Below, in pieces: positions 1-7,004 of a DNA stretch of 12,955 bases (positions within the stretch are counted from its first letter, which is position 1; the number at the start of each line of letters is the position of its first letter). The DNA comes from Bacillota bacterium. GTDB taxonomy: Bacteria; Bacillota; Clostridia; Oscillospirales; Acutalibacteraceae. The stretch spans positions 1 through 12,955 of the forward strand of contig JAEWWM010000004.1 in NCBI GenBank assembly GCA_023458915.1, written 5' to 3'. Below the pieces are notes generated by a model. That model was not told the DNA's origin and searched no databases. It was given only the letters and a program-made list of their open reading frames with translations. Made by a program: the position numbers and the translations under genes.

Positions 1-324
1 GACAGTTGCGTGCCGATTGTAGGCAGTGCGCTTAGTGATGCCTTTTCAACTGTTCAGGGATGCGTAAAGCTTTTAAAATCAGGTGTTGGTGCATTTGGCA
101 TTATAGCCGGCGGAGTAATATTCCTTCCTATTGTTATTGAGTGTTCAATTTGGATTATATTTTTGAATTTAGCGAGCTGCATGGGAGACATCTTTGAGCT
201 AAAAAAAATTTCATCTTTTGTTAAATCCGTCAGCAATGTAATGTCAGTTGTTCTTGCGGCTCTTTTGTGCGTGATTATGGTACTTATAGTCTCGACCGTA
301 CTTATACTCATAATTGGGAGGTAA
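1..324 (+). CDS. spoIIIAE: Stage III sporulation protein AE, C-terminal part (5'-truncated by window)
   Basis: The reading frame is open from the first base, so the gene begins outside the window; the GTG at base 10 is only an internal valine. About 107 residues are visible. They start with a D-S-C-V-P-I-V-G-S-A-L-S-D-A stretch typical of the C-terminal half of SpoIIIAE and continue through two or three hydrophobic helices, ending in a very hydrophobic segment (residues about 80-105 of the visible part). SpoIIIAE is a polytopic mother-cell membrane protein of the SpoIIIA-SpoIIQ channel that links mother cell and forespore after engulfment. The stop codon lies just inside the ribosome binding site of the next gene, which is homologous to spoIIIAF, so the two are translated from one operon. 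Identification rests on this order and the motif; confidence is high despite truncation. Confidence 0.9.
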   Translation, partial: DSCVPIVGSALSDAFSTVQGCVKLLKSGVGAFGIIAGGVIFLPIVIECSIWIIFLNLASCMGDIFELKKISSFVKSVSNVMSVVLAALLCVIMVLIVSTVLILIIGR

Positions 325-331
325 AAAGAGA

Positions 332-814
332 ATGGACATTGTAACAAAGTGGTCATCACTGATATGCATGGCATCAATAGTATGTATTTTAGCTGAATTT
401 TTAATACCTCCCGGCAAAATCGGGAAATCAATGAATATGGTGCTCGGCGCTTTTATGCTCCTAGCGTTTATAATGCCATTTACCGGCAAAGGCAGACCTT
501 TTGACCTTGATTTTAAAAAAATAAGCCAGAGCGAGAAGCCAGCTGAGCAAAAAAATGTTGTTGAGAACTTAAATTCACAAATTACTGATGCTGCTAAGCA
601 AAACATAGAGGCAATAATACTCAGAACTTTGCGAGATATTAATATCCATCCAAAAAAAATTCAAATATTTATGGATACAAATGAGACGGGCTGCATAGTA
701 ATGATTAGTTGCAAAATATATTTAGATAAAAATCAGAAAGACCTGAATGAAAAAGCAAAAAGTGAGGTTGAAAACAAACTGAAAATCAAAACGGAAATTA
801 TTTTCGATGTTTAA
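332..814 (+). CDS. spoIIIAF: Stage III sporulation protein AF
   Basis: This encodes 160 residues. The start chosen is ATG 332, preceded by GGGAGG at 316-321; an in-frame TTG at 314 lies inside that binding site and is unlikely. Two hydrophobic helices at the N-terminus (about residues 8-25 and 35-53, joined by a short P-P-G-K-I-G-K turn) are followed by a soluble, lysine-rich domain of about 105 residues ending in a K-T-E-I-I-F-D-V strand. This is the layout of SpoIIIAF: two membrane passes and a ring-forming soluble domain that belongs to the SpoIIIA-SpoIIQ complex. The protein is a little shorter than the roughly 200-residue Bacillus form. Expression is expected in the mother cell under sigma-E, but the operon promoter is outside the window. 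The neighbours AE upstream and AG downstream make the call secure. Confidence 0.9.
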   Translation: MDIVTKWSSLICMASIVCILAEFLIPPGKIGKSMNMVLGAFMLLAFIMPFTGKGRPFDLDFKKISQSEKPAEQKNVVENLNSQITDAAKQNIEAIILRTLRDINIHPKKIQIFMDTNETGCIVMISCKIYLDKNQKDLNEKAKSEVENKLKIKTEIIFDV

Positions 815-852
815 AGTAAAGAACATTTAACAATCCAGGAGGTGCACAACAA

Positions 853-1440
853 ATGCCGTCAAAAAATTTAGATTTTTTTAAATTTAAAGAATTAATCCAT
901 AAATTATTATCAGGTAAAAATTACGGCCAGATAGTAGTTATTCTCGGTATAGCGGGCCTTTTTTTGATATTAATATCAGGATTTTTTAAAAGTGATAACA
1001 AAAAATCATCCGCTAAATCTATGGTCCAAGCCGCCACTTCTGAAAACCGCCAAGAAAAACTGCAGCAAAACTTAGAAAGCATAATTTCCACAGTAGAAGG
1101 CGCGGGGAAATCCAAAGTACTACTCACTTTTGAAAGCGCAGCCGAAACAGTTTATGCAACAGAAGAGCGAAAAAATAAAGAAGCTTCAGAAGATAAATCC
1201 GGCGGAGAAATTACAAGAAAAAAGGAAAGTGATGACTGTGAGAAAAAATACATAACCATAAAAGACAGCGAAGGCACAGAACATGCTCTTGCCGTTACCG
1301 AAATTGAACCAAAGGTCAAAGGCGTTATAGTAATTTGCCCCGGGGGAGATAATCCAATCGTCAAAAAAAGAATCACAGACGCGGTGACTACGGCACTAAA
1401 TATACCTTCTAAGCGGGTTTGTGTAACAAAATCAGGGTAA
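853..1440 (+). CDS. spoIIIAG: Stage III sporulation protein AG
   Basis: This encodes 195 residues, starting at ATG 853 behind a strong AGGAGGT site (838-844). A short cytoplasmic N-terminus is followed by a single membrane helix (about residues 25-45, I-V-V-I-L-G-I-A-G-L-F-L-I-L-I-S-G). After a linker comes a soluble domain built on the ring-building-motif fold: an S-T-V-E-G-A-G-K-S-K-V-L-L-T-F strand near residues 80-95, a charged Lys/Glu-rich insertion, then G-V-I-V-I-C-P-G-G-D and an A-V-T-T-A-L-N-I-P helix near the C-terminus. Known SpoIIIAG assembles a large ring in the space between mother cell and forespore membranes, resembling secretion-system rings. The insertion between the two halves of the motif is typical for AG and contrasts with AH. 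It is somewhat shorter than the Bacillus protein. Confidence 0.93.
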   Translation: MPSKNLDFFKFKELIHKLLSGKNYGQIVVILGIAGLFLILISGFFKSDNKKSSAKSMVQAATSENRQEKLQQNLESIISTVEGAGKSKVLLTFESAAETVYATEERKNKEASEDKSGGEITRKKESDDCEKKYITIKDSEGTEHALAVTEIEPKVKGVIVICPGGDNPIVKKRITDAVTTALNIPSKRVCVTKSG

Positions 1441-1505
1441 TTTTATAAACTTAAAATTCAAATATTTTTAATAAAACTAAAAATTAAAATTTTGGAGGAA
1501 TAAAA

Positions 1506-2075
1506 ATGAAATTTCGCAAACGTCAATTAATTTTAGCATCCCTTGTCTTAGCGCTCGTAACAGCAGTTTACTTAAATTGGCAGTTCTCGGGGGATAAAAA
1601 TCTTAGCGCCACCGGAATTTTGGATTCTACTAAAGAGCTCGGCGAAGCAAAATATGTGAATAGTTCAAATGTTGAAGAAAAATCCGATGGCCTTTCCCTC
1701 ACTGCCGCACAAGTTTCGGACATAACAAAAAAATATTTTGCCGAAGCCGGTGCCAGCCGCCAAAAAAACCGCGAAGAAGCAGAAGAAAAATTAAAAGGTC
1801 TCGCGTCCACACAAAATATAAATGATGAAGTAAAAAATGAAATCGCAAAACAGCTCGACAGCCTTACAAAAAACTCTCAGCAAGAAACAAATATAGAAAA
1901 TCTGATAAAGGCTAAAGGATTCGGGGAGTGTTTGGTCTCTATTCAAAACGGTGAATCCAGCGTAGTCGTAAACCCCGGAACTTTGAATGAAAACACAGCA
2001 GTGATTATTCGCGATATCGTCGCAGGCCAAACTGGTATTCCCTATGATAAAATTAAAATAATTGAAGCAAAATAA
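1506..2075 (+). CDS. spoIIIAH: Stage III sporulation protein AH
   Basis: This encodes 189 residues, starting at ATG 1506 with GGAGGA at 1493-1498. The N-terminus K-F-R-K-R-Q is followed by one membrane helix (residues about 7-24), then an extracytoplasmic region with a Glu/Lys/Ala-rich helical segment (about 85-125) and a C-terminal ring-building fold (V-V-V-N-P-G-T-L, then a helix ending G-I-P-Y-D-K-I-K-I-I-E-A-K). SpoIIIAH is the mother-cell partner that contacts SpoIIQ from the forespore and forms the core of the channel. It is the last gene of the spoIIIA operon here, as in other spore formers, and a transcription terminator follows 31 bases after the stop. The 65-base gap to spoIIIAG contains no gene. 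Confidence 0.93.
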   Translation: MKFRKRQLILASLVLALVTAVYLNWQFSGDKNLSATGILDSTKELGEAKYVNSSNVEEKSDGLSLTAAQVSDITKKYFAEAGASRQKNREEAEEKLKGLASTQNINDEVKNEIAKQLDSLTKNSQQETNIENLIKAKGFGECLVSIQNGESSVVVNPGTLNENTAVIIRDIVAGQTGIPYDKIKIIEAK

Positions 2076-2106
2076 AAATTTAAATAAAATTTTTTAATCC
2101 GTCATA

Positions 2107-2139
2107 AAAACTCAAGTTGTTTATTGCAGCTTGAGTTTT
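2107..2139. terminator. Bidirectional hairpin terminator between spoIIIAH and the RING gene
   Basis: Bases 2107-2119 (AAAACTCAAGTTG) pair with 2127-2139 (CAGCTTGAGTTTT), giving a 13-bp stem with one G-T wobble and a 7-base loop. The A-rich 5' side and T-rich 3' side give a T tract in both directions, so it can stop both the spoIIIA transcript and the convergent RING-protein transcript. Confidence 0.85.
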
Positions 2140-2150
2140 GTTTATAATTA

Positions 2151-2483
2151 TTATTTTAAAACCGAGTTTCGACAAACAGGGCACGCCAAAGCAGTCCTAG
2201 TCTCATATTCTGTTACTACATTGACCCCGTCTACAACTGTTTCATATTTAACTACAGTAGGGTTAAGATGCGTATCATAAATAAGTTTAAAACATTTTTT
2301 GCAAACTCCGTGAGTACAGTTGAAGGGCTTTATTAAATCTTTTTCATCGAAGCAAACAGGACATTTGCCCTTTTCATATGTACCCTTATTCAGTACTGCC
2401 CATGCTGTCAATGCTATCGCCGCAACTGATATAGGTATTATCGTAACCAACAGTGCAGTTACAACTTTATTTTTAACTGTCAT
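2151..2483 (-). CDS. Small RING-finger (C3HC4) protein with N-terminal signal/anchor segment
   Basis: This encodes 110 residues. Residues 7-31 form one hydrophobic segment after a Lys-containing N-terminus (K4, K6), so the rest should lie outside the membrane; A-W-A (27-29) could serve as a signal peptidase site. The remainder shows a complete C3HC4 RING pattern: C41-x2-C44-x11-C56-x-H58-x2-C61-x2-C64-x36-C101-x2-C104, with C-P-V-C at the first pair and C-P-V-C-R at the last, as in eukaryotic RING E3 ligases. The 36-residue gap before the last pair is long but within RING limits. RING domains recruit ubiquitin-charged E2 enzymes, which bacteria lack, so the likely target is a eukaryotic host; that is inference. 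No good ribosome binding site sits close to ATG 2483 (an AAAGG lies about 17 bases upstream). It interrupts two runs of housekeeping genes as a lone minus-strand gene. A structural, non-ubiquitin zinc-binding role is the alternative. Confidence 0.8.
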   Translation of the reverse strand: MTVKNKVVTALLVTIIPISVAAIALTAWAVLNKGTYEKGKCPVCFDEKDLIKPFNCTHGVCKKCFKLIYDTHLNPTVVKYETVVDGVNVVTEYETRTALACPVCRNSVLK

Positions 2484-2515
2484 AAAATAATTTCTGTACC
2501 TTTCTTTGTTATAGC

Positions 2516-2543
2516 TTGAAATCTTTATATTATTAATTATAAT
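2516..2543 (+). promoter_or_regulatory. Sigma-A type promoter for the Sua5 gene
   Basis: TTGAAA (2516-2521) and TATAAT (2538-2543) are separated by 16 bases. The -10 is perfect and the gene start (TTG 2583) is about 33 bases below the expected transcription start. It lies in the 99-base divergent gap shared with the RING gene. Confidence 0.6.
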
Positions 2544-2582
2544 TTAAAAAGCGATTAAAGTCAAAGAAAGGAAGCTATATTT

Positions 2583-3587
2583 TTGCGCACACTACTTTTA
2601 AATGCTAGTCAAACTGATGAAGCAGCGGAAATATTAAAAAATGGCGGGGTAATTGCTGTTCCTACTGAAACTGTGTACGGTTTAGCGGCAAATGCTTTTG
2701 ATGAAAAAGCCGTTTTAAAAATTTTTGCCGCAAAAGGCAGGCCTTGTGACAACCCATTAATAGTTCATATCGCTGATCTAAAAGATATTTACGAAGTTGT
2801 ATCCAATTTCTCATTAAAAGCAATAAAACTTGCAGAAAAATTTTGGCCAGGACCACTTACAATAATTTTGCCCAAAAATCCGAAAATACCTTCTATTGTA
2901 AGCGCTGGAATGGATTCTGTTGCCGTGAGATTTCCATCGAATAAAATCGCACAAGAAATAATAAAAAAAGCCGGTGTACCACTTGCAATGCCATCGGCGA
3001 ATTTATCAGGCAAACCAAGTGCCACAAAATTTGATCACGTTTGTGAGGACCTTGACGGAAAAATTGATGCTATAATCGATGGCAGAGACTGCTCTTTAGG
3101 AGTAGAATCTACGGTTATTTCTCTTCTTGAAGATATTCCTCGGATTTTAAGACCCGGCGCTATAACTGAAGAAGATTTGCAGAAAATAATTGGTGAAGTC
3201 AAAGTTGATATCGCCGTTTTTGAAAAATTAGAATCTGGTCAAAAAGTTTTGTCACCAGGAACAAAATACAAGCACTATGCTCCCAATGCAAAGGTGATTA
3301 TAGTAAAAGGTACGCGGGAGAAATATTCAAATTTTGTGAATTCTAAAAGTGTTAAAGACGCTGCCGCACTTTGCTTTGATGAAGATATACCTTTTGTAAA
3401 AATTTCATATATATCTTACGGCAGTGAATATGATTCAAGCGAACAGGCGCATAATTTATTCAGCACACTTAGAAAAGCTGACGAAATTGGCGCAAAAACT
3501 ATTTATGCCCATTTAAGCGAAAGCAGCAGCTTAGCTGTTTATAATCGTCTTATAAGAGCTGCGGGATTTGAAATTATAGAGCTTTAA
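2583..3587 (+). CDS. ywlC: L-threonylcarbamoyladenylate synthase, Sua5/YwlC type
   Basis: This encodes 334 residues from a TTG start at 2583, set by AAAGGA at 2567-2572 ten bases before it. The enzyme makes threonylcarbamoyl-AMP from threonine, bicarbonate and ATP for the t6A37 modification of ANN-decoding tRNAs in the cytoplasm. The N-terminal YrdC/TsaC domain (about 1-200) shows P-T-E-T-V-Y-G-L (27-34), the K-G-R-P signature (51-54), W-P-G-P-L-T (88-93) and P-S-A-N-L-S-G (137-143). The linker motif S-P-G-T-K-Y-K-H-Y-A-P precedes a C-terminal Sua5 domain of about 100 residues, so this is the long Sua5 form, not the short TsaC form. The length matches the family. A lytic transglycosylase frame begins about 30 bases after the stop and is probably co-transcribed. 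Confidence 0.95.
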   Translation: MRTLLLNASQTDEAAEILKNGGVIAVPTETVYGLAANAFDEKAVLKIFAAKGRPCDNPLIVHIADLKDIYEVVSNFSLKAIKLAEKFWPGPLTIILPKNPKIPSIVSAGMDSVAVRFPSNKIAQEIIKKAGVPLAMPSANLSGKPSATKFDHVCEDLDGKIDAIIDGRDCSLGVESTVISLLEDIPRILRPGAITEEDLQKIIGEVKVDIAVFEKLESGQKVLSPGTKYKHYAPNAKVIIVKGTREKYSNFVNSKSVKDAAALCFDEDIPFVKISYISYGSEYDSSEQAHNLFSTLRKADEIGAKTIYAHLSESSSLAVYNRLIRAAGFEIIEL

Positions 3588-3602
3588 ATAAAAAATCAGG
3601 AT

Positions 3603-3608
3603 AGGAGG
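3603..3608 (+). promoter_or_regulatory. Strong ribosome binding site that points to an ATA start
   Basis: AGGAGG at 3603-3608 is a perfect Shine-Dalgarno core, but no ATG, GTG or TTG follows it in the frame of the downstream gene for 80 bases. The first plausible codon at ideal spacing (8 bases) is ATA at 3617; ATT follows at 3623. It decides the start of the lytic transglycosylase. Confidence 0.7.
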
Positions 3609-3616
3609 ACTTCAAT

Positions 3617-4192
3617 ATATTAATTAAAATAAAAAGGTCAGTTGCCGTACCGATAATATGCTCTCTTGTTGCGTGCGTTTCGCTTTTTTTGATAATTTTT
3701 GGCTATAAATTTTTGTTAAAGGCTTTTTATCCGATCAAATACGAAGATATCGTTTCAAAAGACTCAGAAACTTACGGCGTTGAGAAAGAACTTATTTATG
3801 CTATAATAAAATGCGAAAGCGGCTTTGATGAAAACGCTCGTTCACCCGCGGATGCTGTGGGACTTATGCAAATAACACCTGATACATTTAAATGGCTTCA
3901 AAAATATATTCCAGAAAGCCACTTCGGTGAAGATGAACTTAAAAACCCGGAAGTTAACATTGCTTATGGCACGCTTTTAATTTCTATTCTTCGAAAAAAA
4001 TACAGTACCGATGAAACCGTTCTTAGTGCGTATAATGCCGGCGAAACTGTTGTGAAACGCTGGCTTAGCGACAAAAATGTATCAAAGGACGGCGTAAATT
4101 TTAATACTATACCCTATAAAGAAACAAGAGATTATGTAAACAGAGTTAAAACTGCGAAAAAAATTTACAAAAAACTACATTTTGAAGGTTAA
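3617..4192 (+). CDS. Membrane-anchored lytic transglycosylase (SLT domain), apparent ATA start
   Basis: This encodes about 191 residues if translated from ATA 3617. The first ordinary start codon in frame is TTG 3689, but it has no ribosome binding site and cuts off a signal anchor: the frame from 3617 reads L-I-K-I-K-R-S followed by about 25 hydrophobic residues, exactly what this family carries. The SLT domain follows: catalytic Glu in K-C-E-S-G-F-D (E67), A-R-S-P-A-D-A-V-G-L-M-Q-I-T (about 74-87), and A-Y-N-A-G-E (about 138-143). Such enzymes cleave the MurNAc-GlcNAc bond of peptidoglycan, leaving 1,6-anhydro ends, on the outer face of the membrane. The next gene starts 14 bases after the stop, so they form an operon. 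The start codon is either truly non-canonical or a G-to-A change in an ATG. Confidence 0.88.
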   Translation: MLIKIKRSVAVPIICSLVACVSLFLIIFGYKFLLKAFYPIKYEDIVSKDSETYGVEKELIYAIIKCESGFDENARSPADAVGLMQITPDTFKWLQKYIPESHFGEDELKNPEVNIAYGTLLISILRKKYSTDETVLSAYNAGETVVKRWLSDKNVSKDGVNFNTIPYKETRDYVNRVKTAKKIYKKLHFEG

Positions 4193-4206
4193 GGAGAGGA
4201 CTGTTT

Positions 4207-5619
4207 ATGGACACAGGGAATAAAAAAGTAAAATTTCTTAAAGAAAAATTATTTACAAAAAGAGAAAATATCAGAAAAATTTTATCTGATAATGAATTTG
4301 GTGAATGCGAAAATTTCAGTACAGGGTACAAAGAATTTTTGAATAAATCAAAAACTGAGCGCGAAACCGTAAACTATGTTCTTAAAAAAGCAATCGATTT
4401 AGGGTTCAAAGAATTAGACAAAACTTGCAAATATAATCCTGGCGATAAAATATATTTCATTAATAGAAACCAAAGTATGATACTTGCTGTTATCGGGGAA
4501 AATGGAATTAAAAACGGAGCTAAAATAGCAGTTGCTCATATAGATTCCACGCGCCTTGACCTAAAACCTAATCCGCTTATAGAATCAGATGAGCTTGCAA
4601 TTTTCAAAACTCATTATTATGGCGGCATGAAAAAATATCAATGGACGGCTATGCCGCTTTCGCTTCACGGAAGGATAGTCAAAAAAGACGGAACTTACAT
4701 TGACGTAACTTTAGGCGAAAATGAAGGCGAACCATGTTTTTGTATAACGGATTTGCTCCCGCATCTTGCAAAAGAACAGATGAGCAAAAAAATGTCCGAA
4801 GCTATCACTGGTGAAGACCTCAATGTAATAGTAGGAAGTTTACCCTTTAAAAGTGATGACAGTGATAATAGTTCGGAGCTCGTTAAACTTAATATCCTGA
4901 AATTGCTAAACGAAAAATACGGCATAGTCGAAGAGGATTTTATTTCTTCAGATTTAACATTAGTCCCCGCTATGAAAGCGCAGGATGTTGGATTTGATAA
5001 GAGCATGGTAGGCGGATACGGCCATGATGACCGTTCCTGTGCATATTCGAGCTTTCAGGCAATATTTAATTGTGGTATACCTGATAAAACATCCATAGTC
5101 GTTTTAACTGATAAAGAAGAAACCGGAAGCGATGGTAACACGGGAATGCAGTCGAGCTACGCCAGATATTTTATTTGTGACCTTGCTGATATGGAAGGCG
5201 TGAAAGGACGTGATGTTTTAACTAAGTCAAAATGCCTATCAGCTGACGTTAATGCGGCATACGACCCAACATTCCATGGCAGTTATGATGCCGTAAATAG
5301 CTCTTTTATTAATAAAGGCGTAGTACTTACAAAATATACCGGAAGTGGCGGAAAATACGGTACTTCGGATGCTTCAGCAGAATTTACAGGCGAAGTTTGC
5401 AAAATTTTTAACGATAATAACGTTATTTGGCAGAGCAGTGAGCTCGGTAAAGTTGACAACGGCGGTGGCGGAACAATAGCAAAATACGTTGCGAATATGA
5501 ATATAGACGTAATTGACATCGGCGTTCCGGTGCTTTCAATGCATGCACCATTTGAAATTATTTCAAAATTTGATCTCTACATGGCATATAAAGCTTTTTT
5601 AGCGTTTTTTAAGAGTTAA
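4207..5619 (+). CDS. M18 family aminopeptidase (aspartyl aminopeptidase type)
   Basis: This encodes 470 residues from ATG 4207, with AAGGAGAGGA at 4192-4201 overlapping the stop region of the preceding gene. M18 enzymes are cytosolic, dinuclear-zinc exopeptidases that form large tetrahedral complexes and remove N-terminal, often acidic, residues from peptides. Metal and catalytic positions are all visible: H111 in A-H-I-D-S-T-R, D275 in G-Y-G-H-D-D-R, the K-E-E-T-G-S-D pair E304/E305, D347 in S-A-D-V-N, and H446 in S-M-H-A-P-F-E. The length is in the family's normal range and no signal peptide is present. The transglycosylase-aminopeptidase pairing suggests cell-wall or peptide recycling, but this is a loose inference. 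A hairpin terminator follows 14 bases after the stop. Confidence 0.95.
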   Translation: MDTGNKKVKFLKEKLFTKRENIRKILSDNEFGECENFSTGYKEFLNKSKTERETVNYVLKKAIDLGFKELDKTCKYNPGDKIYFINRNQSMILAVIGENGIKNGAKIAVAHIDSTRLDLKPNPLIESDELAIFKTHYYGGMKKYQWTAMPLSLHGRIVKKDGTYIDVTLGENEGEPCFCITDLLPHLAKEQMSKKMSEAITGEDLNVIVGSLPFKSDDSDNSSELVKLNILKLLNEKYGIVEEDFISSDLTLVPAMKAQDVGFDKSMVGGYGHDDRSCAYSSFQAIFNCGIPDKTSIVVLTDKEETGSDGNTGMQSSYARYFICDLADMEGVKGRDVLTKSKCLSADVNAAYDPTFHGSYDAVNSSFINKGVVLTKYTGSGGKYGTSDASAEFTGEVCKIFNDNNVIWQSSELGKVDNGGGGTIAKYVANMNIDVIDIGVPVLSMHAPFEIISKFDLYMAYKAFLAFFKS

Positions 5620-5633
5620 AAACCTTATTTATA

Positions 5634-5671
5634 AAAAAACCATTATCTTCTGAAAATGATAATGGTTTTTT
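5634..5671. terminator. Bidirectional terminator between M18 aminopeptidase and the unknown gene
   Basis: Bases 5634-5647 (A6 then CCATTATC) pair with 5658-5671 (GATAATGG then T6) in a 14-bp stem with a 10-base loop. Both strands end in a T run, so it can end both convergent transcripts. Confidence 0.85.
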
Positions 5672-5722
5672 ATTTGTTTGAATTTATGCGTAAGTGTCAT
5701 CTAGTAGCCTAGCTGTGCAACA

Positions 5723-6289
5723 CTAGTAAGTATAATTTTTTTTAAAACTACCATTTCTTATTTTTGCGCCTGCTATTCTACCTGCTATCACCACTTTATC
5801 TGCTACTTTGTTAAGATCATCGCTAAATTCCCTAAATTTTTTTTTGGTTTTTGCATAATCAAGTACAGCCCCAAATGTTAACAAATCAAACTTGGAGTTA
5901 CCGGCATGTTCACAAGATTTTGCCAAACTCCTTATGTTTTCTTCTACGGATTTCGAAATAATGCCGTTTTCCCATTTGCTTTTTTCGTGATATTCTTTCA
6001 AAATCAGTTTGGTATATTTTAATATTTCTTTTAAATATGCAATACTTTCACCTTTATCTTTAATCTCAACTTCTCCGTTACCTTTAATTTCGTAATTTTT
6101 ACCTTGGCGTATCCACATTTCAATTGCACTATTTAAAATATCTAAATTTGCTTTAAAAATAATCGGATTAACAGGTTTTATGCCACCTACACGTTCTAAA
6201 TAATCATCGCTCATGTACACATGACCAAAGTCAATATGTTCAAGTGATTTATAAAAATTTTCTCTTTTTTTCGTAATTGAATCTGCCAT
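5723..6289 (-). CDS. Unrecognised 188-residue protein, soluble and mostly helical
   Basis: I do not recognise this family. The start chosen is ATG 6289 (M-A-D-S-I-T-K-K), nine bases after GGGAG at 6299-6303; an in-frame GTG at 6298 abuts that site and would add three residues. The protein has no signal peptide and no membrane segment. It is rich in Lys, Glu and Ile and looks mainly alpha-helical, with a short K-G-N-G-E-V-E-I-K-D-K-G stretch near residues 68-80 that reads as a beta turn pair. There are no cysteine clusters or nucleotide-binding loops. It has its own near-perfect sigma-A promoter and shares the terminator at 5634-5671 with the gene opposite, so it is a free-standing, probably expressed transcription unit. 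It has no functional neighbour on its strand. Confidence 0.75.
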   Translation of the reverse strand: MADSITKKRENFYKSLEHIDFGHVYMSDDYLERVGGIKPVNPIIFKANLDILNSAIEMWIRQGKNYEIKGNGEVEIKDKGESIAYLKEILKYTKLILKEYHEKSKWENGIISKSVEENIRSLAKSCEHAGNSKFDLLTFGAVLDYAKTKKKFREFSDDLNKVADKVVIAGRIAGAKIRNGSFKKNYTY

Positions 6290-6346
6290 AATTATCACTC
6301 CCTTTATTTGATTTTAATTATTTTATTATAATAAATATTTGTATAT

Positions 6347-6373
6347 ATTATACTCAATTTGCTTAATTGTCAA
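6347..6373 (-). promoter_or_regulatory. Near-consensus sigma-A promoter for the unknown 188-aa gene
   Basis: On the minus strand TTGACA (6373-6368) is followed after 15 bases by TATAAT (6352-6347), or after 17 bases by TAATAT (6350-6345). Both hexamers are at or near consensus. The gene starts at 6289, giving a leader of about 50 bases. Confidence 0.7.
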
Positions 6374-6501
6374 TATCTTAATTAGCAATTATAAACAAAA
6401 TTACTTAAATTAAGGTTTTATATATTTTCATCTTTGTTACTAATAAAAGGTAAAACAAAACTTATCTATACAAATTTTTCAATCCCAAAAAAATACATAT
6501 A

Positions 6502-6529
6502 TTGACAAAAAAATTAAAAACAGTAGAAT
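6502..6529 (+). promoter_or_regulatory. Sigma-A type promoter for the AbrB-like gene
   Basis: TTGACA (6502-6507) and TAGAAT (6524-6529) are spaced by 16 bases. The gene begins at 6681, so the transcript would carry a leader of about 145 bases (6536-6680). That leader is very AT-rich; I see no clear riboswitch or terminator fold in it. Bases 6374-6501, between the two divergent promoters, hold only AT-rich sequence with nothing I can name. Confidence 0.6.
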
Positions 6530-6680
6530 TATACGGTACTGATTATTAGCCGCGTAATTATATTTATATAACAAATGTTAGGATTATTTGCTTAAATTAA
6601 TAATTTTTTTAAAAATTATAGTAGATAAAAGCAAAAACGCGAGCTTATTGTAGTAAAAACATCTAAAGGTGGTATAAATT

Positions 6681-6926
6681 TTGAAATCTACAGGAATTGT
6701 AAGAAGAGTCGATGAGCTCGGAAGAATAGTTCTTCCAATGGAGCTTCGCAAAACATTAGATATTGAACCAAGGGATCCACTCGAAATCTATATGGAAGGC
6801 GATACAATAGTTCTTAAGAAATATGAACCTCAGTGTGTGTTTTGCGGCCAAGCTGGCAATACTAAAATCTTTAGAACAAAAAATGTTTGTGAAGATTGTA
6901 TAAAAAAAATCTCCAATTTAGATTGA
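6681..6926 (+). CDS. AbrB/SpoVT-family transition-state regulator with C-terminal zinc-binding motif
   Basis: This encodes 81 residues from a TTG start at 6681, supported by AAAGGTGGT at 6665-6673. The N-terminal swapped-hairpin DNA-binding domain (1-48) is classic AbrB: S-T-G-I-V-R-R-V-D-E-L-G-R-I-V-L-P (3-19), then E-L-R-K-T-L-D-I and E-I-Y-M-E-G-D-T-I-V-L-K. The C-terminus carries C52-x2-C55-x14-C70-x2-C73, a probable structural zinc site. AbrB-type proteins act as dimers or tetramers on AT-rich promoters and control entry into stationary phase and sporulation. This short form with a zinc tail is, from memory, common in Clostridia. The long leader suggests control after transcription starts. 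A terminator follows at 6977-7004. Confidence 0.9.
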   Translation: MKSTGIVRRVDELGRIVLPMELRKTLDIEPRDPLEIYMEGDTIVLKKYEPQCVFCGQAGNTKIFRTKNVCEDCIKKISNLD

Positions 6927-6976
6927 AACAACGTTTAGTTTTATAATAAATAAAAATTAATAAATTTTTACATCTT

Positions 6977-7004
6977 TGCACACTTTTCGGGGTGTGCATT
7001 TTTT
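6977..7004 (+). terminator. Rho-independent terminator of the AbrB-like gene
   Basis: TGCACAC (6977-6983) pairs with GTGTGCA (6992-6998) around an 8-base loop and is followed by T6 (6999-7004). The tail overlaps the stop codon of the convergent TfoX-domain gene. No T run exists on the minus strand, so it acts in one direction. Confidence 0.85.
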
